Source: Xylanibacter ruminicola
GTDB lineage: Bacteria > Bacteroidota > Bacteroidia > Bacteroidales > Bacteroidaceae
DNA length: 64,000 nt
Assembly (NCBI GenBank): GCA_015060625.1
Contig: SUYC01000004.1
Coordinates: forward strand, 204,653 to 268,652
Direction: 5' to 3'
Notes under the pieces: model-generated
Told to the model about the DNA's origin: nothing
What the model saw: only the letters and a program-made list of their open reading frames with translations
The model's database searches: none
In this document: positions 46,243 to 54,462 of the stretch, piece by piece
How positions within the stretch are numbered: the stretch's first letter is position 1
Layout: each line of letters opens with the position of its first letter
Program-made: the position numbers and the translations under genes

Positions 46243-47754
46243 TTACTGGCCTATCACCTCTGTAATAGGTTCACCCACACACGCGTTTGGCTGCTGTATG
46301 TGCAGCTTCTGGCACACGGTAGGTGCTATATCGGTAATATGCACTTCGCGACTGGTGGCCCCATGCTTCACCTGCCAACCGTAGAACAGCAGGGGGATAT
46401 GGGCATCGTAGGGATTCCACTCGCCATGAGTGGTACCGATAGGCGACGAGCCCTTGCCAAATCCGTACCAGCCTGGCTCCAGCATAAAGATGATATCACC
46501 CGAACGATCGTGGTGATACCCCTTCAGGGCACGCTCTTTCAACATCTCAGGCACGGGAGCTGTGGCAGCCTTCTTGAAATCAAAGGCGAAAGCAACATGT
46601 GGTGTCTTCAGCAACTCCTCTACCACCACCTCGCGCACTTTCTCCTCGTCGAGCCCCTGCTCACGGATAGCCTCCTTGTCCAGCACTAGACGGTAGTCCA
46701 GACAGTCTTTGATGATATTCTTGGTCAGGTGCAGTCGCTCCTGCAAGCGCTTGGCGGCCTCTCCACTATACATCTCGTCGAACATAAACGGACCTCCGCC
46801 CAAACGGTGGTCTTCCATGAACTTAAAGTTATGGGCAGCGCCATGGTCGGCAGTCAGGAATACCAGGTAGTTACCCTCGCCCACCTGTTCGTCGAAAGCC
46901 TTCAGCAGTTTGGCGATATCCTTATCCAGCTCCAGGTAAGCCTCGTCGGTATGCTCTCCACGCGTGCCGAACTCATGTCCGATCACATCTGTCTGCGAGA
47001 AGCTGACACACAGCATATCCGTCTCTTCGCCCTTACCAAGCTGTTCGCCTTTTAAAGCAGCAATGGCCATATCAGCAGTGATATGACCACACAATGGATA
47101 CAGTCCGACGTTCTTACCTACCTTCTGCAGTTCCTTGTTTTTCTTCAGCTGGGCGTTATACTCCTTAGCCCATTTAGGCAGTTCCTGCATATACCAGGTA
47201 CTGCTGATAAACTGTCCGGCCTTGGTATCAATCCAGTAGGCAGCATTGGCACTTCGTCCGGCAGGCAGAATGGCAGCGCGGTCTTTGTAGCTCACGCCAA
47301 TCACCTTCGACTTGAAGTCGGTATGCAGGCGCAACTGGTCGCCAATGGTCGTGGCCAACAGGTTGACAGGCGACGAAGCCTTCACCTTGTCCGAGCCAAC
47401 GGTCTTCACGTCGTGATCCTCGCAACTTTCAATCTTCACGCCGTTCTTGTAAAAAGCGTTACCACAAATACCATGAAAAGCAGGTGTTGTTCCCGTGTAA
47501 GCACTGGTATGTCCGATGGCAGTTACAGTGGGCAGATAATTAATCAGGCAGTTATCACACGAGTATCCTTGATTGATGAGTCGTTTCAGTCCATTTTCCT
47601 GATACTGGTTGTAATATCTGCCGAGATAATCCCAACGCATCTGATCTACTACGATTCCTACCACGAGCTTAGGGCGCTCGTTAAACTGCGTTTGCGCCTG
47701 ACTGTCAACAACATAGCACAACGCCAATGCAACGAATAGTATCAATCTTTTCAT
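46243..47754 (-). CDS. PafA-like alkaline phosphatase family protein
   Basis: About 503 residues: a signal peptide (residues 1-20, MKRLILFVALALC..), then an alkaline-phosphatase-superfamily domain. The metal and nucleophile motifs are VVDQMRWDYL (Asp), YLPTVTAIGHTSAYTG (Thr nucleophile), DVIGHEFG, LTADHGA and WNPYDAHIPLL. Close relatives are periplasmic phosphate-irrepressible phosphomonoesterases of Bacteroidota (PafA). I chose ATG 47754 because the longer frame starts at a TTG within the promoter. The nuo operon follows 53 bases later. Confidence 0.88.
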   Translation of the reverse strand: MKRLILFVALALCYVVDSQAQTQFNERPKLVVGIVVDQMRWDYLGRYYNQYQENGLKRLINQGYSCDNCLINYLPTVTAIGHTSAYTGTTPAFHGICGNAFYKNGVKIESCEDHDVKTVGSDKVKASSPVNLLATTIGDQLRLHTDFKSKVIGVSYKDRAAILPAGRSANAAYWIDTKAGQFISSTWYMQELPKWAKEYNAQLKKNKELQKVGKNVGLYPLCGHITADMAIAALKGEQLGKGEETDMLCVSFSQTDVIGHEFGTRGEHTDEAYLELDKDIAKLLKAFDEQVGEGNYLVFLTADHGAAHNFKFMEDHRLGGGPFMFDEMYSGEAAKRLQERLHLTKNIIKDCLDYRLVLDKEAIREQGLDEEKVREVVVEELLKTPHVAFAFDFKKAATAPVPEMLKERALKGYHHDRSGDIIFMLEPGWYGFGKGSSPIGTTHGEWNPYDAHIPLLFYGWQVKHGATSREVHITDIAPTVCQKLHIQQPNACVGEPITEVIGQ

Positions 47755-47763
47755 AATTGGTTG

Positions 47764-47795
47764 CAAAGGTAAGAAAAATCCGCCAAAGTTCCAAA
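47764..47795 (-). promoter_or_regulatory. Promoter of the PafA-like gene
   Basis: TTTG (47795-47792), a 20-base spacer and TACCTTTG (47771-47764) on the minus strand. The -33 element lies in the loop of the mannan-operon terminator. The -7 element is ten bases from the ATG, so the leader is very short. Confidence 0.8.
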
Positions 47796-47812
47796 TTCTC
47801 TGGCGGATTTTT
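47774..47812 (-). terminator. Terminator of the mannan operon
   Basis: A 12-base perfect stem (47774-47785 with 47801-47812) whose minus-strand 3' arm ends GGATTTTT. It begins immediately after the stop codon of the epimerase gene. Confidence 0.92.
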
Positions 47813-49087
47813 TTATCTCTCTATGATTTCTAGACACATGCGCGAATTGTGATACGGACATTTCCAGAAACCGGCTTTGTCGTCTTTTGTGTTCAGCAAC
47901 CCGTTGGCATGCCTGCTCCAGTACCACTCACCATTTTCGTAATCTATCAGCTGTTTTTTGATATAATGCCAGCATTTTTCAGCACGATTCAGGGCCTCTT
48001 CATCGCCGAAATGCTGCCAGATATTATACCAGCCCACCACGTTCTCGGCCTGTACCCACCAGTGCAGATCATCATCCACATAGCCTGTATCCAGATTGGC
48101 CTCGTGTATCAGCGAACCGTCGGGGCGCAACCCTTTCGCCGATGCCTGTGCAACCGCTTGTACAATAGGTTCCACCTTGTTCAGCACCTGCTGGTCACCC
48201 AGCACCAGAGCCGCCTCATGCAACAGCCACGAACACTCGATATCATGACCGTAACTCTCCAGGTGCCCGGCCCCACGCGTCCAGTCCATTCCAAAGAACA
48301 GGTCCAGGTGGTTGGTCTCCTTGTTCAGTATCTTCTCTGTAAAGATATCTACCAAGTTTCTCAGCGCCCCTTCCACCTCGCTGATGGTCTGTGGCGGCAC
48401 ACTGATTCCCACAGGCAGCACAGAGCCGATGGCCGACACATAGTCACACGACGCCTGCGCTTGCGCCTCTTTCAGACATCTCAGCAGGTTGGTATAAGGC
48501 TCGATAATATGCAAGTGGGTGTTCTGCGATTTGGGGTAGTTGGCGTCCAGATCCGACAGGCGCATATCCTCTATCCTACCCCACTCACGCGTGCAGGCCT
48601 CGATATAGCCGTTATGTTCCCTGTCGAAGGCATGTTCCTCGATACAGTCATACAGGTCCAGCGCATAGTCCAGCGCCTCTCTGTCGCCCGTTGCTCGGGC
48701 ATATTCCGTCAGTCCGTAAATCATAAAGCCGATGGCATAAAACTGCTTCTTGGTGTCCAGCGGGTTCCCCTCGCAGTCCACGCTCCAGTACACGCCTCCA
48801 TACTCCTGATCGATAAAATGCTCAATGATATAGTCCTTGGCTCTGGTAGCCGCTTCCAGATATTCCGGATGTTTCAGCACTCGGAAAGCCGCCGAGAACG
48901 CCCAGAGGATACGGGCATTCAGGATTGCCCCCTTCTCAGCCTCGGGGTGCAGTTCGCCGTCATGGGTCATGCGCCCGTAAAAGCCCCCATGCTCATAGTC
49001 CATCATCTGGTCGAGCCAGAAACGCAGGATGTTATTCTCCAGCACGTCCTGCATCTCGCGCTTCATTATATCAACACGTCCGTTCAT
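47813..49087 (-). CDS. Cellobiose 2-epimerase
   Basis: Epimerises the reducing-end glucose or mannose of beta-1,4-disaccharides, here most likely mannobiose to mannosylglucose. The 424 residues form an (alpha/alpha)6 barrel of the AGE family with EKGAILNARILWAFSAA (Arg), NTHLHIIEPYTNLLR, ESYGHDIECSWLL (catalytic His) and FWKCPYHNSRMCLE (second His). It is last in the mannan operon, overlapping the transporter gene by four bases (ATGA), and supplies the substrate of the GH130 enzyme two genes upstream. Confidence 0.92.
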   Translation of the reverse strand: MNGRVDIMKREMQDVLENNILRFWLDQMMDYEHGGFYGRMTHDGELHPEAEKGAILNARILWAFSAAFRVLKHPEYLEAATRAKDYIIEHFIDQEYGGVYWSVDCEGNPLDTKKQFYAIGFMIYGLTEYARATGDREALDYALDLYDCIEEHAFDREHNGYIEACTREWGRIEDMRLSDLDANYPKSQNTHLHIIEPYTNLLRCLKEAQAQASCDYVSAIGSVLPVGISVPPQTISEVEGALRNLVDIFTEKILNKETNHLDLFFGMDWTRGAGHLESYGHDIECSWLLHEAALVLGDQQVLNKVEPIVQAVAQASAKGLRPDGSLIHEANLDTGYVDDDLHWWVQAENVVGWYNIWQHFGDEEALNRAEKCWHYIKKQLIDYENGEWYWSRHANGLLNTKDDKAGFWKCPYHNSRMCLEIIER

Positions 49088-50427
49088 TTCTTAATCGGAT
49101 AAATCCAAGTCAGTACAATAATCAATCCTGCGATGATAGCAGGGAACAGCGAGAACAGACTCCATACCATCGAGAGTACCGAACTGGTAATCGAGGCAGG
49201 ATCAACCATGGTGTTACCCATCTCATCGGTAATCATACTGGCACCAGCCAGACCTAAGAAGAGGGCTACCAACGAGCCCGAGATGGCCGTACCGAACTTC
49301 TGCGCCATGGTTCCCGACGAGAAGATCAAGCCAGTCGATGACGTACCGTTTTTCTCCGTAGCATAGTCGGCCACATCGGCATACATACTCCACAGCAGGG
49401 GCGAATACAAGCCGATGCCCACCGATGTCAGCACCACCAGTGCCACCATCACCCAGATATAGGCGGGATCCATGGGCACAAAGAAGAAAACCACCGAAAA
49501 AACTACACAAATCAGCGCAGCCGCCATAAAGGCATTACGCTTCGAGCCTATCAGTTGGGTGAACTTTGGCGACACACCACCAAAAATCATACAAGTCAGC
49601 TCGCCAAAGGTCATAAACACGGTGTAGTTGATAATCAGTCCACTCACCGTCACATCCCCATGCAGACAGTATTCCAACAGATAGCCAGCCACAGCGTAGC
49701 GGAATCCGTTAAAAAAGTTTGTACAAATACCAATCAGTGTCAGGATAATCCAGGGTTTGTTCTTAAACAAGTCGCCGAACTGCTTAAACGAGAATTTCTC
49801 GGCGCGTACCGGCTTCAGACGCTCCTTGGTCAGGAAACCGCAGGCCAGCGTTCCGGCAGCTGCCAGCACACCAAAGAAAGCACCCAGCACCGCATACTGG
49901 TGCTGCTCGGTGCCACCCACCAGTCGCTGCAAGTAAGGGAACGACAGCAGGGTCACAAATCCCATGGCATAGGCACCCACCATACGGAAACTCGAGAACT
50001 GGTTCTTCTCGTTGTCGTCATCCGTCATCACACCCAGCAGCGAGCCATAAGGCACGTTCACAGCGGTGTACATCGCCATCATCAGCAGATACAGACTGTA
50101 AGCCCAGATGCGCTTGCCCGTCAGTCCGAAGTCAGGCGTATAGAGCAGCAGGGCAAACACCAGTCCGAAGGGGATAGCGCCAAATATCAGCCAGGGGCGA
50201 TAGGTGCCCCATTTGCTCTGTGTACGGTCGGCGAGCGAGCCCATCAGCGGGTCGGTCACCACATCAAACATACGTGCTATCAGCATCAGTGTCGCTGCAT
50301 CAGCAAACGTCAGTCCAAACACATTTGTAAAAAACAGCGGGAAAGCTATCGACATGATTTTCCATGTGATACCACCAGCAGCCGCATCGCCTAAAGCGTA
50401 ACCTATTTTCTCCTTTAACGTTGCCAT
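49084..50427 (-). CDS. GPH-family sugar:cation symporter
   Basis: 447 residues with 12 transmembrane helices of the MFS/GPH (MelB-like) group. It carries IARMFDVVTDPLMGSLADRTQSKWGTYRPWLIFG near residue 50-85 and NVPYGSLLGVMTDD near 125. By position it is the inner-membrane importer of mannobiose or longer manno-oligosaccharides. The sugar is inferred from its neighbours. Confidence 0.9.
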   Translation of the reverse strand: MATLKEKIGYALGDAAAGGITWKIMSIAFPLFFTNVFGLTFADAATLMLIARMFDVVTDPLMGSLADRTQSKWGTYRPWLIFGAIPFGLVFALLLYTPDFGLTGKRIWAYSLYLLMMAMYTAVNVPYGSLLGVMTDDDNEKNQFSSFRMVGAYAMGFVTLLSFPYLQRLVGGTEQHQYAVLGAFFGVLAAAGTLACGFLTKERLKPVRAEKFSFKQFGDLFKNKPWIILTLIGICTNFFNGFRYAVAGYLLEYCLHGDVTVSGLIINYTVFMTFGELTCMIFGGVSPKFTQLIGSKRNAFMAAALICVVFSVVFFFVPMDPAYIWVMVALVVLTSVGIGLYSPLLWSMYADVADYATEKNGTSSTGLIFSSGTMAQKFGTAISGSLVALFLGLAGASMITDEMGNTMVDPASITSSVLSMVWSLFSLFPAIIAGLIIVLTWIYPIKK

Positions 50428-50429
50428 AT

Positions 50430-50465
50430 AATCTTTAATGTTTAATATTTAATCTTTCGCTCGAT
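50430..50465. repeat. Spacer repeat before the transporter gene
   Basis: TTTAATG/TTTAATA units, followed by a GATC-containing imperfect inverted repeat, lie between the GH130 gene and the transporter gene. Confidence 0.55.
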
Positions 50466-50470
50466 CTTTG

Positions 50471-50498
50471 ATCGCTTGCTACCGAAGGGACGCAAGAA
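50471..50498. repeat. Palindromic element at the GH130 gene 3' end
   Basis: CTTGC (50475-50479) and GCAAG (50492-50496) flank a 12-base core. The stop codon of the GH130 gene is inside it. Twenty-seven bases are identical to a stretch inside the UDP-glucose dehydrogenase gene (59787-59813). Confidence 0.8.
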
Positions 50499-51657
50499 TG
50501 TTTCTGTTCTTCGCAATCAGTTTCTTGATTGTCACAACAGAAGCCGCTGTATAGTAACCGTCTTCCGGCGTGTTCATACAGTAATCGATCAGTTTATCGA
50601 TGGTCGATGTAGCCACGTGCATACGCGTGTCGGCCGAGGCATAGTAGATAAACACCTTACCATCCTCATCGGCAATCCAACCATTCGCAAAAGCCACGTT
50701 CATCACGTCGCCATAATATTCGTTACCCTCAGGCACCAGGAAATAGCCACCAGGACGTGCGATTACCTTTGTGGGGTCGTCGAGGGCAGTCATATACATA
50801 TACAGCACGTAGCGCAGACCGTCGGCAGTGGCACGCACACCATGCGCCATGTGCAACCAGCCCTTCGCTGTTTTGATGGGGTGCGGACCCTCACCGTTCT
50901 TCACTTCGGTGATGGTGTGGTATTTGCGCTCGTAGATAATCGTCTCTTCCTTAATCTCAGCGTGCGTGATGTCGTCCACCAGCGCCCAGCCGATACCACC
51001 GCCGCTACCAGTATCAATAAAACCATCCTGCGGACGGGTGTAGAAAGCGTATTGCCCATCTACAAACTCCGGGTGCAGCACCACATTACGCTGCTGACTC
51101 TTGGTTTTCAGGTCGGGCAGTCGGTACCAGGTTTTCAAGTCCTTCGTACGGGCGATGCCAGCTGTGGCTGTGGCAGCACTCAGGTCGCCAGGCTGCGAGT
51201 CGTCGTGACGCTCAGCACAGAACACGCCGTATATCCAGCCATCCTCATGCTGTGTCAGTCGCATATCATAAACATTGGTAGCAGGCACCACATCATCCGG
51301 CATGGTGATAGGCTCATCCCAGAAACGGAAATTGTCGATACCATTCGGACTCTCAGCCACGGCAAAGTAACTCTTGCGGTCAGCCCCCTCAACACGCACA
51401 ACCAGACAGTATTTCCCCTGCCATTTAATGGCACCTGCGTTCAACGTGGCATTACACATAATACGCTGCATCAGGTAAGGGTTGTCGTGCTCATCAAAGT
51501 CGTACTTCCACTCCAGGGGCACATGTTCTGCTGTCACCACCGGATTCTTGTACTTCTCGTAAATACCATTTCCCCACTCCAGGGGTTCGTTCTTTTTCGC
51601 AAGCAGCTCCTCATGATGTTTTCTCAGAGCCGCTACCTTCTGTTCAAACTCGCTCAT
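50479..51657 (-). CDS. 4-O-beta-D-mannosyl-D-glucose phosphorylase (GH130)
   Basis: Cleaves mannosyl-beta-1,4-glucose with phosphate into mannose-1-phosphate and glucose. The 392 residues form a five-bladed propeller of GH130 subfamily 1, very like the Bacteroides fragilis enzyme (about 390 residues). It carries the proton-donor Asp in VPATNVYDMRLTQHEDGW, NVVLHPEFVDGQYAFYTRPQ and GSGGGIGWALVDD. It is the second gene of the mannan operon. The last codons (ILASLR, stop) lie in a palindromic repeat. Confidence 0.93.
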   Translation of the reverse strand: MSEFEQKVAALRKHHEELLAKKNEPLEWGNGIYEKYKNPVVTAEHVPLEWKYDFDEHDNPYLMQRIMCNATLNAGAIKWQGKYCLVVRVEGADRKSYFAVAESPNGIDNFRFWDEPITMPDDVVPATNVYDMRLTQHEDGWIYGVFCAERHDDSQPGDLSAATATAGIARTKDLKTWYRLPDLKTKSQQRNVVLHPEFVDGQYAFYTRPQDGFIDTGSGGGIGWALVDDITHAEIKEETIIYERKYHTITEVKNGEGPHPIKTAKGWLHMAHGVRATADGLRYVLYMYMTALDDPTKVIARPGGYFLVPEGNEYYGDVMNVAFANGWIADEDGKVFIYYASADTRMHVATSTIDKLIDYCMNTPEDGYYTAASVVTIKKLIAKNRNILASLR

Positions 51658-51694
51658 ATTTTATTTTTTTATTCTTTTATTTTTTTATTTTTCC
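51658..51694. repeat. A/T-rich repeat at the GH26-GH130 junction
   Basis: TTTTATTTTTTTATTC-type copies form the spacer and also encode the last residues (KIKK) of the upstream CE7-GH26 protein. Confidence 0.55.
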
Positions 51695-53959
51695 CAAAAA
51701 CATCACGTTCTTGGCCTCCTTAAACGCTTTGCGGTAGTCATCCCCACAGGGTGTGCCCGGCACTGGTCCGAACCACTCCTTCTCGTAGTTGCGCCACAAC
51801 AGAAAATAGCTGATGGGATATTTATCCATCTGTGGTTTCAGCACTCTGCTGAACCAGGTGGCGTCAGGGATATTCTTAAAGCCACACTCCGTCATCGCCA
51901 ACAGTTTACCGTTATTCTTGGCAAACTGTGTCAGGAATGTCAGGTCGCTGTTCACGGCCTTGATAAAATCCTGCTCCGAACCCCACTGGTAGGCATCCTC
52001 ACCTATCAGCGTCACGCGGTCGTTACCCGGGTAGCGCTGCATAAAGCGCTCCAGCGTCCAGCCACCATCCAGGTTGGGCGAGTAGCTCCACAACAGGTTA
52101 CTGAATCCACGCGCGTTCATTTCATCCTGTAGCAGGTTCCAAAGCGCCTTGAATTCGCTGTCGCTGCACAGTTTCTGTCCCCACCAGAACCACGAGCCGT
52201 TGTTCTCATGCCAGGGACGGAAGATGATGGGCACTGGCTGTCCGGCTTCATCCTTCAGACTTTCGAGGAAGTCGGCCAAGCGGGCCATCCACACTTTAAA
52301 CAGGTCTGCCTTCACGCCACCAGGCAGGATACTCTTCACCACCTTGTTGCTGGTCACATCCCAGGCCGTTCCGCCCGTCAGCGGGTTACGTGGATGCCAA
52401 CTGATAGTCACCACGCCCCCACGCTTCACATGGGCCAGCAGTTCATCGTGTATGCGGGTAAAGGGCACGCTGTCCAGGTTCTTCTCATCCCCCATCTCTA
52501 TGCCGCCCAGTTCAAAGCCCATCACAGCAGGATAGTCGCCCACGGTCAGTTTCACGTCGCTCTTACCATCCTCGTAGGCCCAACCGATACCGTAGAACGG
52601 ATCGTCCTGATGCCCGGCCATGTAACCTTTCTGTTGCAGACTCGTCAGTCTGTCGGCCAACTGCGTCGCTGTCGTCTGTTTCAACTCTTTCAGCAACCAA
52701 GCCTCCCAAGTGTCCCATTGCTCCTGATGCCAGAAGTGCCATGTTGCCTGATAAGGCTTTATCTCCTTCGGTCCCTTCACACTATTATAGGTAGCCCAGG
52801 CACTGGTAGGAGGCACCACGTCGTCGTTATAGCCAAACGAGAACCAACCCTTCTGCCCTTTATCAATCAGTCGCGCAAAATTCACGCCATCATAATATCT
52901 CGAAGTCTCTATCTTCTGATTATCAATGGTCTTTTGTCCATTATGATAGAAGTAGTGCGGCCATCCACAGGCAGCCCCATTCAGCGAGTTAGTATGATCG
53001 CAAAGCGCAGCATGCACAGGTGCATAGCAGGTGATACGTTTATCCAGTCCGGCCGTCACCAGTGTCAGGAATCCACCCTGACTCGATCCCGTCACGCCCG
53101 CCTTCTGTCCGTCCCAGGGTGTGTACTGTTCGATATAATCCATCGCACGGATACAGCCCACGATCACATGGTGGTAGTAGTGCTTGTCGCGATTGTCCAT
53201 ATTAAACTCCCAGTAGCCCTGCAACGCACCGTTTCCCAGGTTGTCATACACCCCCTGCTCCATCGTCACAGGAATACCATGGATACCAATCTCCAGGGTA
53301 ATCACCCTTTGCGAAGCCGTATATACATCCCCCCCATAGGGACGCACACCAGCACCGGGCACACGCAACAAGGCGGGATATTTTCCCTCGCGCACGGGCA
53401 CGCATAATATACCATAGGTACGCGAGCCCCAGCGTTCGTTGTTAAAGCTTACTTCATATACGTTTACGTCCTTCGTACAACGCTCAGGCAGCAAACGCTT
53501 GGTAGGGTTCAGGTCGGTTTTTCGGGCTGCCGCAATCGACTGCTGCCAGTACTGCTCAAAATCCTGTGGCATCACGGTCGATGGTTGCAGTTTCTCCGGA
53601 CTAAACGCAGCGCCGCATGCCCCGCGGTAATCCTTGCCATTCACATGGGCAGTCACATCCAGTCGGTAGAATCCCGGCTTCGCCATCGTACCCTGCAGTT
53701 TCAGACTACCGTCTTTCAGGGTCACGCTTTTGCGAATGTCCTGATACATCTCAGGTCCCATCGCATAATCTATAGCAACGTTTTTAAGTAATGTTCCCTC
53801 CTGGCGCACCTCTACAGTAAAGTTCACCTTTTCGCCTGTGTTGTATCGCCAGTCAGCATGGTCAGGTTCAACGGTCACCACCACACTATTTCCACGAATC
53901 TGTGCCTGCAGCATCACCGCAGTCGCCACACAAAAAAAGAAAGTAAGCAGTCTTTTCAT
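51677..53959 (-). CDS. Fused CE7 acetyl esterase and GH26 beta-mannanase
   Basis: 760 residues. A signal peptide (1-19, cleaved at LQA) precedes an N-terminal beta domain (about 20-120). A CE7 acetyl-xylan-esterase-type alpha/beta hydrolase follows (about 125-425), with nucleophile S293 in TGSSQGGF, Asp in GYNDDVVPP and His in WHFWHQEQW. A GH26 domain (about 435-755) has acid/base E585 in RPWHENNGSWFWWG and nucleophile E691 in MTECGF. It would strip acetyl groups and cut the mannan backbone in one secreted protein. It is first in the mannan operon, with promoter at 54006. No lipobox is seen, so it is periplasmic or exported. Confidence 0.92.
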   Translation of the reverse strand: MKRLLTFFFCVATAVMLQAQIRGNSVVVTVEPDHADWRYNTGEKVNFTVEVRQEGTLLKNVAIDYAMGPEMYQDIRKSVTLKDGSLKLQGTMAKPGFYRLDVTAHVNGKDYRGACGAAFSPEKLQPSTVMPQDFEQYWQQSIAAARKTDLNPTKRLLPERCTKDVNVYEVSFNNERWGSRTYGILCVPVREGKYPALLRVPGAGVRPYGGDVYTASQRVITLEIGIHGIPVTMEQGVYDNLGNGALQGYWEFNMDNRDKHYYHHVIVGCIRAMDYIEQYTPWDGQKAGVTGSSQGGFLTLVTAGLDKRITCYAPVHAALCDHTNSLNGAACGWPHYFYHNGQKTIDNQKIETSRYYDGVNFARLIDKGQKGWFSFGYNDDVVPPTSAWATYNSVKGPKEIKPYQATWHFWHQEQWDTWEAWLLKELKQTTATQLADRLTSLQQKGYMAGHQDDPFYGIGWAYEDGKSDVKLTVGDYPAVMGFELGGIEMGDEKNLDSVPFTRIHDELLAHVKRGGVVTISWHPRNPLTGGTAWDVTSNKVVKSILPGGVKADLFKVWMARLADFLESLKDEAGQPVPIIFRPWHENNGSWFWWGQKLCSDSEFKALWNLLQDEMNARGFSNLLWSYSPNLDGGWTLERFMQRYPGNDRVTLIGEDAYQWGSEQDFIKAVNSDLTFLTQFAKNNGKLLAMTECGFKNIPDATWFSRVLKPQMDKYPISYFLLWRNYEKEWFGPVPGTPCGDDYRKAFKEAKNVMFLGKIKK

Positions 53960-54005
53960 TTTTTAATTATCGATTGTCGTTTATTTAATTTTAAGTTTAC
54001 GGCTG

Positions 54006-54035
54006 CAAAGTTACGACATCTTTCTTAAACTGCAA
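54006..54035 (-). promoter_or_regulatory. Promoter of the mannan operon
   Basis: TTG (54035-54033), a 19-base spacer and TAACTTTG (54013-54006) on the minus strand, 46 bases before the ATG. No SusCD pair or sensor-regulator gene is adjacent. Confidence 0.7.
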
Positions 54036-54055
54036 TACTTTTTTTTGCTCAATCA

Positions 54056-54412
54056 TTACACTTTTCCACCAATCCCCCAAAACGAGGGCTTCCAAAGGTG
54101 CCTCTGCATATCCACATGGCCGTTACTTTTGAAGACAACGCCCTCTGCTTCTAACAGCGCGCGTTGCTGACTCCACCCTGGAGCCGTACGACCGACTTTG
54201 TTCACGACCCGATAACAAGGCAGTTTCTCCGCCCCAGGTGTATATCTCAGCGTTCTCCCCACCATCCTTGAATGACTCGGCCATCCAGCCAATGCGGCAA
54301 TATATCCGTACGTCGTCACCTGACCATGAGGAATCTGCACAACGATGTTCAGCACATTCTCACCAAACACCCTCGCCTCTTCCGCTGTCATCCTATCTGG
54401 GTAGTCCTTCAT
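54056..54412 (-). CDS. MGMT-like DNA-binding protein (alkyltransferase family)
   Basis: 118 residues matching the C-terminal DNA-binding domain of O6-alkylguanine-DNA alkyltransferase: VVQIPHGQVTTYGYIAALAGWPSHSRMVGRTLRYTP. The active-site motif is PCYRVV. True alkyltransferases have PCHRV and alkyltransferase-like proteins have PWHRV, so here Cys is kept but His is Tyr. It could be a weak transferase or a lesion-recognition protein. I chose ATG 54412 (GTG 54415 adds one residue). The palindromic repeat at 54427 stands just before it, and sodB is upstream on the same strand. Confidence 0.8.
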   Translation of the reverse strand: MKDYPDRMTAEEARVFGENVLNIVVQIPHGQVTTYGYIAALAGWPSHSRMVGRTLRYTPGAEKLPCYRVVNKVGRTAPGWSQQRALLEAEGVVFKSNGHVDMQRHLWKPSFWGIGGKV

Positions 54413-54426
54413 CACACTTAATTTCG

Positions 54427-54457
54427 TGGAACAGGAACCTGTCCCGGGGTTTCCCGG
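54427..54457. repeat. Palindromic dispersed repeat between sodB and the MGMT-like gene
   Basis: Contains AACAGGAACCTGT followed by CCCGGGGTTTCCCGGGGG. Related copies stand at 55183-55209, 57808-57832 and 63536-63556. Confidence 0.6.
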
Positions 54458-54462
54458 GGGGT

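Noticed and set aside
47849..49102. 417-codon plus-strand open frame
   Set aside because: Fully antisense to the cellobiose 2-epimerase gene, which has clear catalytic motifs; the plus-strand product has no recognisable domain and a composition typical of a shadow frame.
50476..51723. 415-codon plus-strand open frame
   Set aside because: Antisense to the GH130 phosphorylase; no domain, promoter or start context.
52208..53407. 399-codon plus-strand open frame
   Set aside because: Antisense to the CE7-GH26 fusion gene; long open shadow frames are expected from the codon bias seen here.
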